Of a DNA stretch of 64,000 nucleotides, positions 28,504 to 37,517 are shown in pieces. This stretch comes from Ruegeria lacuscaerulensis (GTDB lineage Bacteria; Pseudomonadota; Alphaproteobacteria; Rhodobacterales; Rhodobacteraceae), in contig NZ_WPZL01000005.1 of assembly GCF_013031245.1 (NCBI RefSeq), positions 231,157 to 295,156 on the forward strand, written 5' to 3'. The stretch's first letter is position 1. The number at the start of each line of letters is the position of its first letter. The notes beneath the pieces were generated by a model. It did not search any database. It was not told the DNA's origin and saw only the letters and a list, made by a program, of their open reading frames with translations. Both the position numbers and the translations under genes were made by a program.

Positions 28504-29208
28504 TGGGGGGCAGTTTCAGGGATGTCTAGGGCTATACATAGATACCCATATACATGACTGTTTAAGCATCACCGCTGATAAGCATACATATGTAATACCT
28601 AAGGTTCCTTGGGGGGCATATGTACCTGCTACCTAGGGATATATCATATGCCTACCTATCGGGTTACTATGAACGCTAAGGAATGGCTTTGGTTCTGATG
28701 GTTCCGGTTCTGGATGCTTTGTCTGTTGGATCGATCTAAAGCAAATTGGACTCTCAAGAGCGCACCTAATGACCTCTTGGGTGGTATACCCTCTGAAGTC
28801 ACCTAAAGGCCCTCTGTGGAGTCCTCCGTGGCTCTCAGGGGGGGCTGAGTTCTGGGCGTAATGGCCGTCTTTTAACCTCAATGCTTCCGTTGGGTGCTTA
28901 GCGTCATGAAGCACCATTGCGTGGCGCTAGAGGCATAATGAGGGGGATTTCGGCGTTCTCCGAGCCATCTAGGGTTGAGGGGAGAGACCCCAACAAGAAG
29001 AACAATAAGAATAGTAGTAAATCCCCTGTTTTTTGAAGTCGGTTTCTCAAACCCACGCCCCCTTCTTGGTGAGGCAGAAACACCTAAGAAGGAACCGCAA
29101 AGGCGTTGCAATGAAATGAATTGAACTTTTGTAACACTCACAACCAACGTTGTCCTTAGCAACGACGCCTGATATGTCGGTATCAGAGGCCACCTGAAGG
29201 GGAATCCT
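28504..29208. other. Non-coding 0.7-kb segment, candidate replication or regulatory region
   Basis: No gene with good support. It begins with iteron-like repeats (28587-28658) and is rich in short palindromes and in the bases of stop codons. It separates the palm-like protein from the serine recombinase, the usual place for an origin or res site. Function is inferred. Confidence 0.4.
28587..28658 (+). repeat. Three iteron-like repeats
   Basis: Three copies of CATATG, 2 to 7 bases, TACCTA. They start at 28587, 28617 and 28645, so at intervals of 30 and 28 bp, about three helical turns. The pattern is typical of initiator-binding iterons near replication origins. Confidence 0.55.
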
Positions 29209-29871
29209 ATGAAGCGATATGTCGTCTACAAAAGGGTCAGCACAGAGGAACAGGGACGCTCAGGCTTGGGTCTTGCCGCTCAGGACAGGGACATTGGGAT
29301 ATTCCTTGAAACCTATTCAGAGGAACCATTTGAGGTCATCGGGGAATACATCGACGTTCAGACAGGCAAAGATGCCAATAGGCCGGAACTTCAGGAGGCC
29401 TTGAGACTGGTCCAGAAGACTGGTGCTGAATTGTTGGTAGCCAAACTGGATCGACTGAGCAGGAAGGTTTCGTTCGTAGCTACACTGATGGATGACCCCA
29501 AGGTCAGGCTCAGGGTGGCCTCGATGCCCAGCGCCGATAAGTTCCAACTTCACATCTATGCCGCTCTGGCAGAGCAGGAACGGGAATTTATCTCCATCCG
29601 CACCAAGGCTGCTTTGGCTGAGGCCAAGGCTAAGGGCGTCAAACTTGGTGGCTTGAGGGACAAGACAAACAATCGGAATGCAGAAGTTCAGAGAAGGGCC
29701 AGAGAGAGGGCCGAGAGGGTTTCCGAGATAATACTGCCTCTGAGACGCCAAGGGTTCAGCCTGAGGGCCATTGCTGACGTTCTGAACAATTCTGGGGTGC
29801 CAACGGCAAGGGGAGGTGCCTGGCAGGCCTCACAGGTTCAGAGAACTTTGAAGAGAGTTGTGGACTCATGA
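29209..29871 (+). CDS. Serine recombinase (resolvase/invertase)
   Basis: A 220-residue small serine recombinase. The catalytic Ser is residue 11 (YKRVSTEEQG), with conserved LVAKLDRLSRK and LAEQEREFISIRTKAALAEAKAKG further along and a C-terminal HTH (GFSLRAIADVLNNSGVPTARG). It would resolve co-integrates or invert a segment of the element. AAGGGGAATCCT precedes the ATG. A diverged copy of its last 55-60 codons is found at 37120-37291, fused to an integrase fragment. Confidence 0.93.
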   Translation: MKRYVVYKRVSTEEQGRSGLGLAAQDRDIGIFLETYSEEPFEVIGEYIDVQTGKDANRPELQEALRLVQKTGAELLVAKLDRLSRKVSFVATLMDDPKVRLRVASMPSADKFQLHIYAALAEQEREFISIRTKAALAEAKAKGVKLGGLRDKTNNRNAEVQRRARERAERVSEIILPLRRQGFSLRAIADVLNNSGVPTARGGAWQASQVQRTLKRVVDS

Positions 29872-30028
29872 AACCGTAATGGTGCGGCGTTAATATAGAA
29901 AAGCGTTCAAAAACAAAAGAATTTAAAGCTGAGCGTTGTACCATCGATAAAAACACAAGACACTACCTGCCATCTTCTATATCTCAAGTTAGACGGCAGG
30001 CATTGCTAGTTCGCAAACTTGCGCTGAA
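29872..30028. other. Short convergent gap between resolvase and ATPase
   Basis: About 160 AT-rich bases between two convergent genes. It has no clear terminator hairpin and nothing else I can support. Confidence 0.4.
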
Positions 30029-31645
30029 TTAAGCCGAACTCAGTTTCCTCCAAAGCATAGGGTGAACATTTACTTTTGTTTGCAAGTCAATCGCGTCGAC
30101 AGAAATAGGTTTTTGGGACCTGTGAAACCATTGCCAAGACGTTGATGAGTCGGGCTTTATCCCAACTGCGCTCATCAAGTGAAGACGATGAAGAACTTCC
30201 TGACCCAAGGCAAAGTGTGCATCGCCGTTATCACCGTCCACCAAAGAGTTTATTTTCACCCAAAGCGGGTCACTTTGCGTTTTTTCAGTGTAGCCAACTT
30301 GGTAGAATAAGTGCTCAGTTAATTGGGAGGTCATTAATTCAGAAGCGGAAAAATGCTTTGGCCTTCCTTTGAGAAGAGAAAGTATTACTTCAGCGCTTGG
30401 AAACACTTTCTCCCACTCATGGATCAATGCTTCGTATCTGTCTTCAGAGTAAACGCCTTCCGCTGTCGAGAAATCGGACTTGCTTATTTCGGTCTTCCCA
30501 GTTGCCACGCCAAAACACGCGTTAACAAACTTAATCGCGTCTCTAGGGCGCATCAAAGTTCTTTCAAAGATGTAATTCCAAGAGGATTCTTTCCCTGAAT
30601 ACGACTTCTTAAAAACATCGAAGAAGTGAACATTTTCAGAAGTGTATTTCCATCTGAAAAGGTAGTTTATTCTTGTGTCCACCAATTGCCAAAGCTGATC
30701 CTTGCTCCACCGGATGCGAACAATATAGTCCTCGTTTTTCTCTAGCTGTGTCTTTGAGGGAGGATGCTCCAAGTTCATTTTTTCATACACGTCATTGCGC
30801 AACGCGATCACGGGTTTGAAGTTTCTGATCTTCCTCATCTTTTTGGAAGCTTCGAATAGTGAGTGGATCAACACGTTCTTAAGTTCCGGGTCCACCCAAT
30901 GTTCATCGATCCTATCAATAAGCAAAAAGTACTTTCGAGACTGGTTCGATAACTCGCTTGAAATAGCTGAGATAATTCTTGCCAAGTCTGACAAAAGCGC
31001 GGAGTTTACAAACTTCTTCGCTCGCTCTTGAAAATGCTCTGTTTTATCTTTTCCAAGGTTCTTGGCGTATGCCGCTCGCGTTTTGGCTTTATGAATTTCA
31101 CCACCGAATTCTGCTTCAACCTTCTTTTCTAGTTTTTCCGTTTCCTCGATTATCGTTCTGTCAATTGTATTCCAAAATTGATTTTTATGAGAGCCAACGA
31201 AGTCTTCAAATATTTTTTGGTTTCCAGAGTTTCCTTGGAACAGCCGAGAGAAAAAAGTACTCTGCCGGTCGTCATGTTCGTCAAAATTCTTCGCCATTTT
31301 TAGTAGCTCTATGCACATGACGTGCATCCAAAGGTATCTAAAAAAGAAAGAAAGATCGACGCCAATCTTCTTGAGAAACATAATGTTGTCGCTATTGGCT
31401 ATGTAATTCATAGCCATATCGTCTAGATCAAGAAATGTAGCTTTTTCTTCGTGATGCTCAATCATTTGGAGCAAGGCTGACTTTCCGCAACCCGTACTCC
31501 CCAGCACGAACATCTTTGAGTTGCTGAGGTCTCGTACGGTGGCAAGTGCTTCGTTGTCGACATAACAGTTTATTAGAAATGTTGTGTCTTCTTCTGCCTG
31601 TACACTTCCGATGGAAGTGTCGGTTCTTAGTATCGGTTTATTCAA
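30029..31645 (-). CDS. P-loop ATPase (Sll1717-like), possible defence gene
   Basis: A 538-residue STAND-like ATPase. Walker A is GSTGCGKS at 49-56 and Walker B YFLLIDRID at 239-247. A long helical C-terminal half may sense a trigger or form oligomers. The resemblance is to the P-loop ATPase Sll1717 family, which has no established function but recurs in mobile islands and defence contexts. The start is TTG with an AG-rich upstream sequence; the next ATG falls just before Walker A. It is AT-rich relative to the core genome and lies alone in the element, which suits cargo. The role is inferred. Confidence 0.75.
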   Translation of the reverse strand: MNKPILRTDTSIGSVQAEEDTTFLINCYVDNEALATVRDLSNSKMFVLGSTGCGKSALLQMIEHHEEKATFLDLDDMAMNYIANSDNIMFLKKIGVDLSFFFRYLWMHVMCIELLKMAKNFDEHDDRQSTFFSRLFQGNSGNQKIFEDFVGSHKNQFWNTIDRTIIEETEKLEKKVEAEFGGEIHKAKTRAAYAKNLGKDKTEHFQERAKKFVNSALLSDLARIISAISSELSNQSRKYFLLIDRIDEHWVDPELKNVLIHSLFEASKKMRKIRNFKPVIALRNDVYEKMNLEHPPSKTQLEKNEDYIVRIRWSKDQLWQLVDTRINYLFRWKYTSENVHFFDVFKKSYSGKESSWNYIFERTLMRPRDAIKFVNACFGVATGKTEISKSDFSTAEGVYSEDRYEALIHEWEKVFPSAEVILSLLKGRPKHFSASELMTSQLTEHLFYQVGYTEKTQSDPLWVKINSLVDGDNGDAHFALGQEVLHRLHLMSAVGIKPDSSTSWQWFHRSQKPISVDAIDLQTKVNVHPMLWRKLSSA

Positions 31646-32108
31646 CGCTTACTCTCGCATAGGTATTATTGGGCTGACTCAAACGCGCGTTTAGGGATAT
31701 GTGTACAGTTTAGATTTCGGCAGGATTGTCAATGAACTGGAACGTACATGGTGCGTTTGAACAACACTAGTTAGCCACGCTTTCTTTTGGTTCATAAGTG
31801 AGGGCACAACTTACTACCTTTGCTTGCCAATTGCCGCCGGTGCTCAGAGGGCCGCTACTGCCGTCTGGAAACGCCTGAAGCCAGAGCAAGGAAGTGTGGG
31901 CCGGGTACTGCTAGTTCGGCTGGGGGCTGGATCGAAATCTACCCGCTCACGGCAAATAATGAGACAGGCGCAACGGCATTGGTATGCTCGAAACTCGGCA
32001 TCAACCAGAAAAGCGCGAAACAGCAGTTTGGCTACTGTTTCGCTTAACTTTCTGATGACACTGTATTACCAGCGCTGGCCGGTCATGGCGATAGAAAGGC
32101 AAGATGCA
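31646..32108. other. Intergenic region with a GC-richer patch
   Basis: About 460 bases with no supported gene. Bases 31820-32040 are GC-richer, and overlapping + strand frames there lack ribosome sites. It could be a decayed fragment. Confidence 0.4.
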
Positions 32109-32561
32109 TTAACCAAGTTCGTTTTCCGCTTGATGATCAGCTTCCATAGCTATGTCCAAGGCCGTATGGATCATGAAAGCTTCCAGTAATGACAGACCAT
32201 AGTCTGTTTCAATGGGAAGCATGTCTTCTGTGATGGTGTTATTCACGTAAGATTCTACGTCCCAGAGTTTCATTGCAAGCTTTGGATTTTCGGCTTCCAT
32301 GCGCCAAAGTGCTCGTTCGAAGGCATGATTTGCTATCCTGATTGCCTCGCGGCGCAATGCACCCGTTAACGGCACTGCTGTGATTTCAGGAGGCAGTTCT
32401 TCGTCCGGCTTGGATTCCGCGTTTGCGGATAGGTCACTCCACGCTTGAAAGCCTTCTCGAACAGCAATGCGGTTCAGCGCTTCAGTGCGAGTGATGTTGT
32501 CAGCTTTCGCCAGTTGCTTGGCCTCGCTTTTGAGGACCGGAATAGGTTTAGAAAGTTTCAT
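32109..32561 (-). CDS. Hypothetical protein with an N-terminal helical adaptor motif
   Basis: A 150-residue soluble protein. Residues 1-45 follow a pattern seen at the ends of several unrelated proteins (PIPVLKSEAKQLAKADNITR, then EALNRIA and GFQAWSDL), reminiscent of the small helical module in glyoxalase-related proteins. The rest is helical and acidic. TTGGAGGTTCGAT precedes the start. No enzymatic motif is present, and the function is unknown. Confidence 0.65.
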   Translation of the reverse strand: MKLSKPIPVLKSEAKQLAKADNITRTEALNRIAVREGFQAWSDLSANAESKPDEELPPEITAVPLTGALRREAIRIANHAFERALWRMEAENPKLAMKLWDVESYVNNTITEDMLPIETDYGLSLLEAFMIHTALDIAMEADHQAENELG

Positions 32562-32928
32562 ATCGAACCTCCAAGTGAGCCGAATTCACAATCCCTCCTT
32601 ATGCGAATGCCCACATGGCAAATTCGATGATCGATTAACCCTACACGCTCAGTGCTTTCCCGATTGGAGGGAGGTGGTCTGGGTGGACCGCTAGCGAGGT
32701 TGGCATAGTCAGGCTTTACCTTCAAGATCAAAGTTACCCTTCCTAGTCGTGATCCGTTCACAGTATTTTTGACTCGTTGGCTTTAAAGAGCGTCACGAAA
32801 TACGATCACATTCCGCGAACGTGTGTTGTCCTTTCAATTGGTTTGATCAGTGATTTTGATTGCAATTCTTGGTTGAAGTGGTCCTATTGGCACAACGGCA
32901 GCCTACAGGTAGATTTCCTAAAGAAACT

Positions 32929-33849
32929 ATGATTGAACAACCACTTACAATTTACTTCGATCTGTCCCCGGATGCGCGCCCGACAATCGGTGCCGTAGGT
33001 GAGGCAATGGTGCAATTCGAGCGTATGGCTGGGGAAACTGTTTTCCTGATGGAACCCGGCATAGAATTTTCGCTGGTCTACCAGTATTCCGCGCCCGGTA
33101 GCCTTCGGATTATCGCTGGCTTACGTGGATTGGTAACTAAGGAAAGATTGTCAACGCTCGCGATAATCATCGCAACGACTCTTGTGAATAACGGCTTATC
33201 GCATATTCAAGGCAAAGCAATGGATGAAGCCATTAGAGCCGTCGCTGGCGCAGAAGCAAACACGCTAACAGATGAAGACATCAAACGGATTGCTGAAGCA
33301 GTGCGAAGTGTTGAGCGGTCCGAAACCGTAACTCAGCCGCGTCGCGAATTCTATCGCGCTGTGGAGCCGGACAAAGCTATCACCGGTATCGGCGCTGCGC
33401 CCTCGGAAAAGGCTGCTCCGCCTGCAGTGGTGGTTCCCCGCGCTGAGTTCAATGACCGTGCTGGGCCAGCCATCGAAACGTTGATCGAAGAAATAGAATC
33501 TCAACGTGTTGTGTCGGAACGGACGGAAGTCGTCTTGGTCCAACCCCCTTTGATAGAAAGCAACAGGCAATGGCGCTTCTTCTGGAATGGTCAGGAGAAA
33601 GGGGCGAAAATGCTCGACGAACACTTCAAGCAGCAAGTCTTGGAGGGAACGACAGACCTCAAGCTTGCTGGCGGTGTAATTCTGGACGTTACCCTTGAAA
33701 CCACACAGGTGAAAAGGGGTGGCCTTTGGCACAACAATTCATTTGCTGTAGTTCAAGTACATGGTTGGAGACAGAACGCAGAACAAGCAGAATTATTGCT
33801 TTCGCATGGAAGCGATGACGATGACCAAAATGATCAGAACACCCAATAA
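32929..33849 (+). CDS. Hypothetical protein, unknown function
   Basis: A 306-residue protein. A first domain (about 1-105) includes a hydrophobic helix-like stretch, TLAIIIATTLVNNGL. A linker rich in Ala, Pro and charged residues leads to a second domain (about 190-290) with FFWNGQEKGAKMLDEHFKQQ, and the C-terminus is an acidic tail (DDDDQND). I chose the ATG at 32929 because sequence upstream is unlike the rest; the ribosome site is weak. Its 3' end overlaps a small convergent membrane-protein gene by 57 bp. The family is not recognised. Confidence 0.6.
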   Translation: MIEQPLTIYFDLSPDARPTIGAVGEAMVQFERMAGETVFLMEPGIEFSLVYQYSAPGSLRIIAGLRGLVTKERLSTLAIIIATTLVNNGLSHIQGKAMDEAIRAVAGAEANTLTDEDIKRIAEAVRSVERSETVTQPRREFYRAVEPDKAITGIGAAPSEKAAPPAVVVPRAEFNDRAGPAIETLIEEIESQRVVSERTEVVLVQPPLIESNRQWRFFWNGQEKGAKMLDEHFKQQVLEGTTDLKLAGGVILDVTLETTQVKRGGLWHNNSFAVVQVHGWRQNAEQAELLLSHGSDDDDQNDQNTQ

Positions 33850-33945
33850 TACAGGCCACGCAGTTTCAAATCCGACCCATTCGACAAATAGTTGGAGCAG
33901 AACGACAGTTATGGCTATCGCAGCCAACTCTGCGACAAATTTCAT
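33793..33945 (-). CDS. Small membrane protein, two hydrophobic segments
   Basis: A 50-residue protein beginning MKFVAELAAIAITVVLLQLF, then a short polar turn and a second hydrophobic stretch ending in RKQ. It is buried partly under the 3' end of the gene on the other strand (57 bp overlap). The ribosome site is poor, so support rests on the clean two-helix composition. The function is unknown. Confidence 0.45.
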   Translation of the reverse strand: MKFVAELAAIAITVVLLQLFVEWVGFETAWPVLLGVLIILVIVIASMRKQ

Positions 33946-34138
33946 CAGCCGTTTTAGGTAGTTTTCATCCACGAGATTACGATCTGTTGCTCCCTAGAGA
34001 GAGCGTATGCCAAATCTATTGCAGGATGGTAAGAAATTTTATCCAGTCCAGTAAAGAACGTCAGTTAAGTACCATGCAGGAAACTGACCCAGTGTCCTAT
34101 AGCCTGCGAAATTCACACCACAGTAAGAAGTTCTACCT

Positions 34139-34372
34139 ATGACGGACGGCGCACGGCCAGAAACCACAGGAGGCTTTGCGCATTTGCTCGAAAATACCGC
34201 AGCCACCGGACCAAATCAAACCGATGGTTCCACAGGCCCTGTATCAGAAATTCACGTGAGCCGGTTGTGGGCAGGCGCTCCTTCTTTGCCAGTTTGGGAC
34301 CTGTGCCAAAGTGAGGAAATTGAGGCTCTTCTGATCGCTTATGTTGTCGACGGCCTCAGAGACAACGCTTGA
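34139..34372 (+). CDS. Possible small protein near the island's right end
   Basis: A 77-residue reading frame with a hydrophobic C-terminus (EIEALLIAYVVDGLRD) and AAGAAG upstream. Composition is unremarkable and no motif is seen. It may not be real. Confidence 0.25.
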   Translation: MTDGARPETTGGFAHLLENTAATGPNQTDGSTGPVSEIHVSRLWAGAPSLPVWDLCQSEEIEALLIAYVVDGLRDNA

Positions 34373-34470
34373 GAAGAGGTGACATAAACGGGGCCGCTGA
34401 GGGGAGTTGTAATCTTGATAACGCAATAAAAAACAGATACTTATGGAGAATTAAAAGTTGGAAAAAATCA

Positions 34471-34484
34471 GTGTGGGGGCACCA
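34471..34484 (+). other. Candidate right attachment site (attR) of the first element
   Basis: An exact copy of the last 14 bases of tRNA-Thr (GTGTGGGGGCACCA), 8.8 kb downstream. Flanking sequences differ from the tRNA copy, as expected for an att core. The segment between the two sites holds the integrase, palm-like protein, resolvase, ATPase and small genes. Confidence 0.7.
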
Positions 34485-34833
34485 TTAAATTAAAACAACA
34501 TTTTGATTTATTTGATATTTTCGATTTTACCTCTCTTACTATCCACCCATTAATCCACCCTTGCTTGCGCGCTGCTTGACTGTTTGGCGCATGTTAAGGA
34601 ATCGTAAGGTTGGCAAAAGCTGGCGTTGAATAATGTTGAATTGCGGAAGTACGCAAAAGCAGGACTGGCCGGTTGCATATTCGAAACAACTTAACAACTT
34701 ATGCCTCCCCCGCCCAAGCTTTCGGTGAAAATATTGCAGCTGCTTTAGGCTCGCAGCGGTCAACTGTTCATTAATTTGGCATGAATAGAACAATTCCCCT
34801 AATGACCAAACACGTACAATTTACGTTGGGCAT
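34485..34833. other. AT-rich gap between att site and small membrane protein
   Basis: About 350 bases of AT-rich DNA without a supported gene. Confidence 0.4.
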
Positions 34834-34992
34834 TTATTCACGGGGTTCGCCAAGCAGGAGTTGCAGAAGTGACGCCAAGGCAAGACAGACACCCCAGAAA
34901 AAGACGAACCCAACAGCAAGTAGAGTGGCACCCAACAGGCCAGCTACGGTGTAGCCAATGAGGGTTGCGACGATCAGAAGGAACCAAAACAT
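34834..34992 (-). CDS. Small membrane protein
   Basis: A 52-residue, very hydrophobic protein, MFWFLLIVATLIGYTVAG and then a second helix-like stretch with FVFFWGVCLALASLLQLL, ending GEPRE. It is probably an inner-membrane peptide. The ribosome site is poor. Together with the gene at 33793-33945 it is one of two tiny hydrophobic genes on this strand near the att site. Confidence 0.45.
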   Translation of the reverse strand: MFWFLLIVATLIGYTVAGLLGATLLAVGFVFFWGVCLALASLLQLLLGEPRE

Positions 34993-35215
34993 CAGGCTGT
35001 TTCACTTTCTTTGGGTAGATGTTGAATTGCACTCTACAGGTCGGCCTCGCGCTTTTTGCCGCGAAGCTCGTTATCATCGTTTTTGCATTGTTTCGACTAA
35101 GTGCCCAAATGGAATACAGGCAAGTGTCGAGCAGCATGCCGGTCAATAAAGTTGCGCGTGAAACACACGTGGGTATTCTCAGTTACCGGGTATATCACAC
35201 CGGAATATTTCCGAG

Positions 35216-36292
35216 CTACTCAGCAACCATCTGCGCAGAGGGCGTGGACATTGAAATCGCCAGTTCCTCTCCTGTCATTTCCTCTTCTATTCCCTCGAAG
35301 AGAGGTGTCGAGAGATAGCGCTCGCCTGTGTCAGGCAGCATCATCAACATGACGGATCCTTCGGGCGCTTTTTCCGCGACTTTCATCGCAACCGCAAAAG
35401 TGGAGCCCCCGGAAATCCCAGTAAAGATGCCTTCCTCAGCAGCGAGGCGGCGAGACCACTCTATGCCTTCATTGCCTGGTATTGGGATCAATTCGTCAAA
35501 GTAAGCCAGATCAATGGCCTCTTGCATCACCCAGGGGATGAAATCCGGCGTCCAACCCTGGATCGGATGCGGCTCGAAATTTGGATGGCTCTCGGTCGGC
35601 TGATGGGCCTCGTTGCGGGTATTTACGTAGCCCGAGCTAACAATAGCCGCATTGTCCGGTTCAGTCAGAATGATCTTGGTGTCGGGACGCTCTCTTCGTA
35701 GAACACGTGCCACGCCCGAAACAGTTCCGCCGGTCCCGTAGCCGGTGATCCAGTAGTCGAGTTGTTCCCCTTTGAAGTCGCCCAGGATTTCTTGGGCGGT
35801 TGTGTTCTCGTGAATATCGGCATTTGCGGGCGTCTCGAACTGGCTGGCGAGGAACCATCCATTCTCTTCCGCCAGTTCTTTTGCCTTGGTATACATGCCG
35901 AAACCTTTCTGGGCCCGCGGCGTTAACACGACCTTCGCGCCTAGAAATCGCATCAACTTCCTTCGTTCCACCGAGAAACTGTCGGCCATGGTAACCACGA
36001 GCGGGTATCCTTTGGCCGCGCATACCATAGCGAGGCCGATCCCGGTGTTACCCGAAGTCGCCTCGACGACGGTTTGACCCGGCTTCAGTCGACCCTCGCG
36101 CTCAGCTGCCTCGATGATGTTAAGCGCCAAGCGATCTTTGACAGACCCAGCCGGGTTAAACGCTTCGAACTTGACGTAAACTTTCACATGCGTCGGCGCG
36201 ATCCTGGTAATGCGGATACATGGCGTATCGCCTACCGTATCAAGAACGCTGTCGAATAGGCGCCCACGCCCCTTTGTGTTTCGGATTGCCAT
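35216..36292 (-). CDS. Cysteine synthase-like PLP enzyme
   Basis: A 358-residue fold-type II PLP enzyme of the cysteine synthase/cystathionine beta-synthase group. Lys52 in NPAGSVKDR would carry PLP, and SGNTGIG is at 80-86. The substrate-loop GYGTGGTVSGVARVLR is also clear. O-acetylserine sulfhydrylase activity is likely but unproven, because PLP enzymes of this fold use several substrates. It carries about 40 C-terminal residues beyond a typical CysK. AGGGGGAATAAG precedes the start. It lies between the first att site and the second element remnant, so it may be cargo or an acquired gene. Confidence 0.85.
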   Translation of the reverse strand: MAIRNTKGRGRLFDSVLDTVGDTPCIRITRIAPTHVKVYVKFEAFNPAGSVKDRLALNIIEAAEREGRLKPGQTVVEATSGNTGIGLAMVCAAKGYPLVVTMADSFSVERRKLMRFLGAKVVLTPRAQKGFGMYTKAKELAEENGWFLASQFETPANADIHENTTAQEILGDFKGEQLDYWITGYGTGGTVSGVARVLRRERPDTKIILTEPDNAAIVSSGYVNTRNEAHQPTESHPNFEPHPIQGWTPDFIPWVMQEAIDLAYFDELIPIPGNEGIEWSRRLAAEEGIFTGISGGSTFAVAMKVAEKAPEGSVMLMMLPDTGERYLSTPLFEGIEEEMTGEELAISMSTPSAQMVAE

Positions 36293-36837
36293 CTTATTCC
36301 CCCTGTTCACAGTTTGGGAAGCGTGCCACAGATTTGGCCAAAATCATATGTCGCTAGCGTGCCTCCTATACCCCATCCCAGTGCTGACAACGCTTGAGAT
36401 AGTCCCCAACCTTTGCATCGACTGCGGTACCGATTTGCAATGTGCAGCCGATCCGTTGGCTCGAGCTCACGCCGGTCATCCGAAGCATTTTGTCTGGCTT
36501 GCGACCTGTCCCGACCTGACCAAAGGCGGCTGTGCGGACAAAGCGGTCACTTAAGCATGCATCAGCGAATGGCCAGATTTTTGCCTTTAATGTTCAAATC
36601 TATGAAGCTGGCTCGTTGTCAGATTGATCGCAATGCTCGGATCATACGAACGACTAGTTTTTGAGGGCGTAGTTGTATTCGAGGCCAAAATTGGCCTCTA
36701 CATGGTGAATAATCGCGGTAAGTTCGCTGCAGGTGCAAGCGAGGCAATTTCGCCACTGGGGTACCAGTCGGGGTATCATTGGGTTTGAATTTATATTTTT
36801 TGATTTAAAAACATACCCTTACTATTTTTGTATTCCG
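36293..36837. other. Gap upstream of the second att-like site
   Basis: No supported gene. An 8-bp hairpin, GAGGCCAA-AA-TTGGCCTC, lies at 36681-36698. AT-rich sequence follows up to the att-like site. Confidence 0.4.
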
Positions 36838-36849
36838 TGTGGGCACCAC
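36838..36849 (+). other. Second att-like site, imperfect
   Basis: GTGTGGGCACCA, the att core lacking two G residues, followed by sequence closely similar to the integrase-proximal region at 25681-25760. It marks the left edge of a second, decayed element. Confidence 0.6.
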
Positions 36850-36927
36850 AAAACTCATGAAATTCTTTAAATATCAATGCGTTAAAGCGCATTCGCTTGA
36901 TTCGAAGGTGACACAAGAGGTGACGCC

Positions 36928-37119
36928 ATGCCTCTAGTCATCGCTGAATTTGGAGCGATCATGGTCTTGGCAAAGCACGTCACGCGGAAGAAAGAGGGTG
37001 GTGTTTACTACTTTCGGAAGCGAGTTCCGGAGGAATTGCGGAAGCACTATCCGAGCCTTAGCAAGCGCGGTGATTAATATTTTTCTCTCAAGACCAAGAG
37101 TCTCACGGATGCTGCCAAG
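36928..37119 (+). pseudogene. Integrase 5' fragment, broken
   Basis: It matches the start of the integrase at 25760 with scattered differences, including the shared upstream region. Reading begins MPLVIAEFGAIM and VYYFRKRVPEELRKHYPSL, but a stop (GGT GAT TAA) appears after about 48 codons, and sequence resembling the next codons continues without an open frame to about 37119. It is then joined directly to resolvase sequence. This is a relic of a related, not identical, element. Confidence 0.85.
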
Positions 37120-37291
37120 AAGGGCCGTAGGTTTCCGAGATAATCCTGCCTCTGAGACGCCAAGGGTTCAGTCTGAGGGCTATTGCTGACGTGCTGAATA
37201 CTTCTGGCGTACCAACAGCCAGGGGAGGCCACTGGCTTGCGTCACAGATTCAGAAAACTCTCCATCGGCCTGTGGATGAAGAGCAGTCATA
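37120..37291 (+). pseudogene. Resolvase 3' fragment fused to the integrase relic
   Basis: It matches the end of the serine recombinase at 29209-29871, from the codons around FSEIILPLRRQGFSLRAIAD to the stop, with many substitutions. It continues straight from the integrase fragment, so everything between these points has been deleted. No ribosome site or start is present. Confidence 0.85.
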
Positions 37292-37517
37292 AACACCAAT
37301 TCTTTAATAGGATTGTGTTTGGGGAGGACGCCTAGTGGCTCCGGAAACCATTGTCCCGATGGAGCCGAGGCCGATCATGCACTAACATTCAAATTGGACC
37401 ACTCTGGCGGGGCGGATCAGGATCAAACCCTGTCTCAGCGTTCGCTGCACGCTCCCGTCTTTGTTAAATTGAATTTGTGTTATGCTGAACTCATATTTCA
37501 GTTATCGAGGTTCCATC

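Noticed and set aside
31820..32189. GC-richer + strand frames before the helical-adaptor gene
   Set aside because: No ribosome site, low coherence between frames, and overlap with the better-supported leftward gene.
37380..37450. Sequence resembling an insertion-sequence end (CTCTGGCGGGGCGGATCAG)
   Set aside because: It recalls IS right ends, but I see no matching left end, transposase or target duplication around it.
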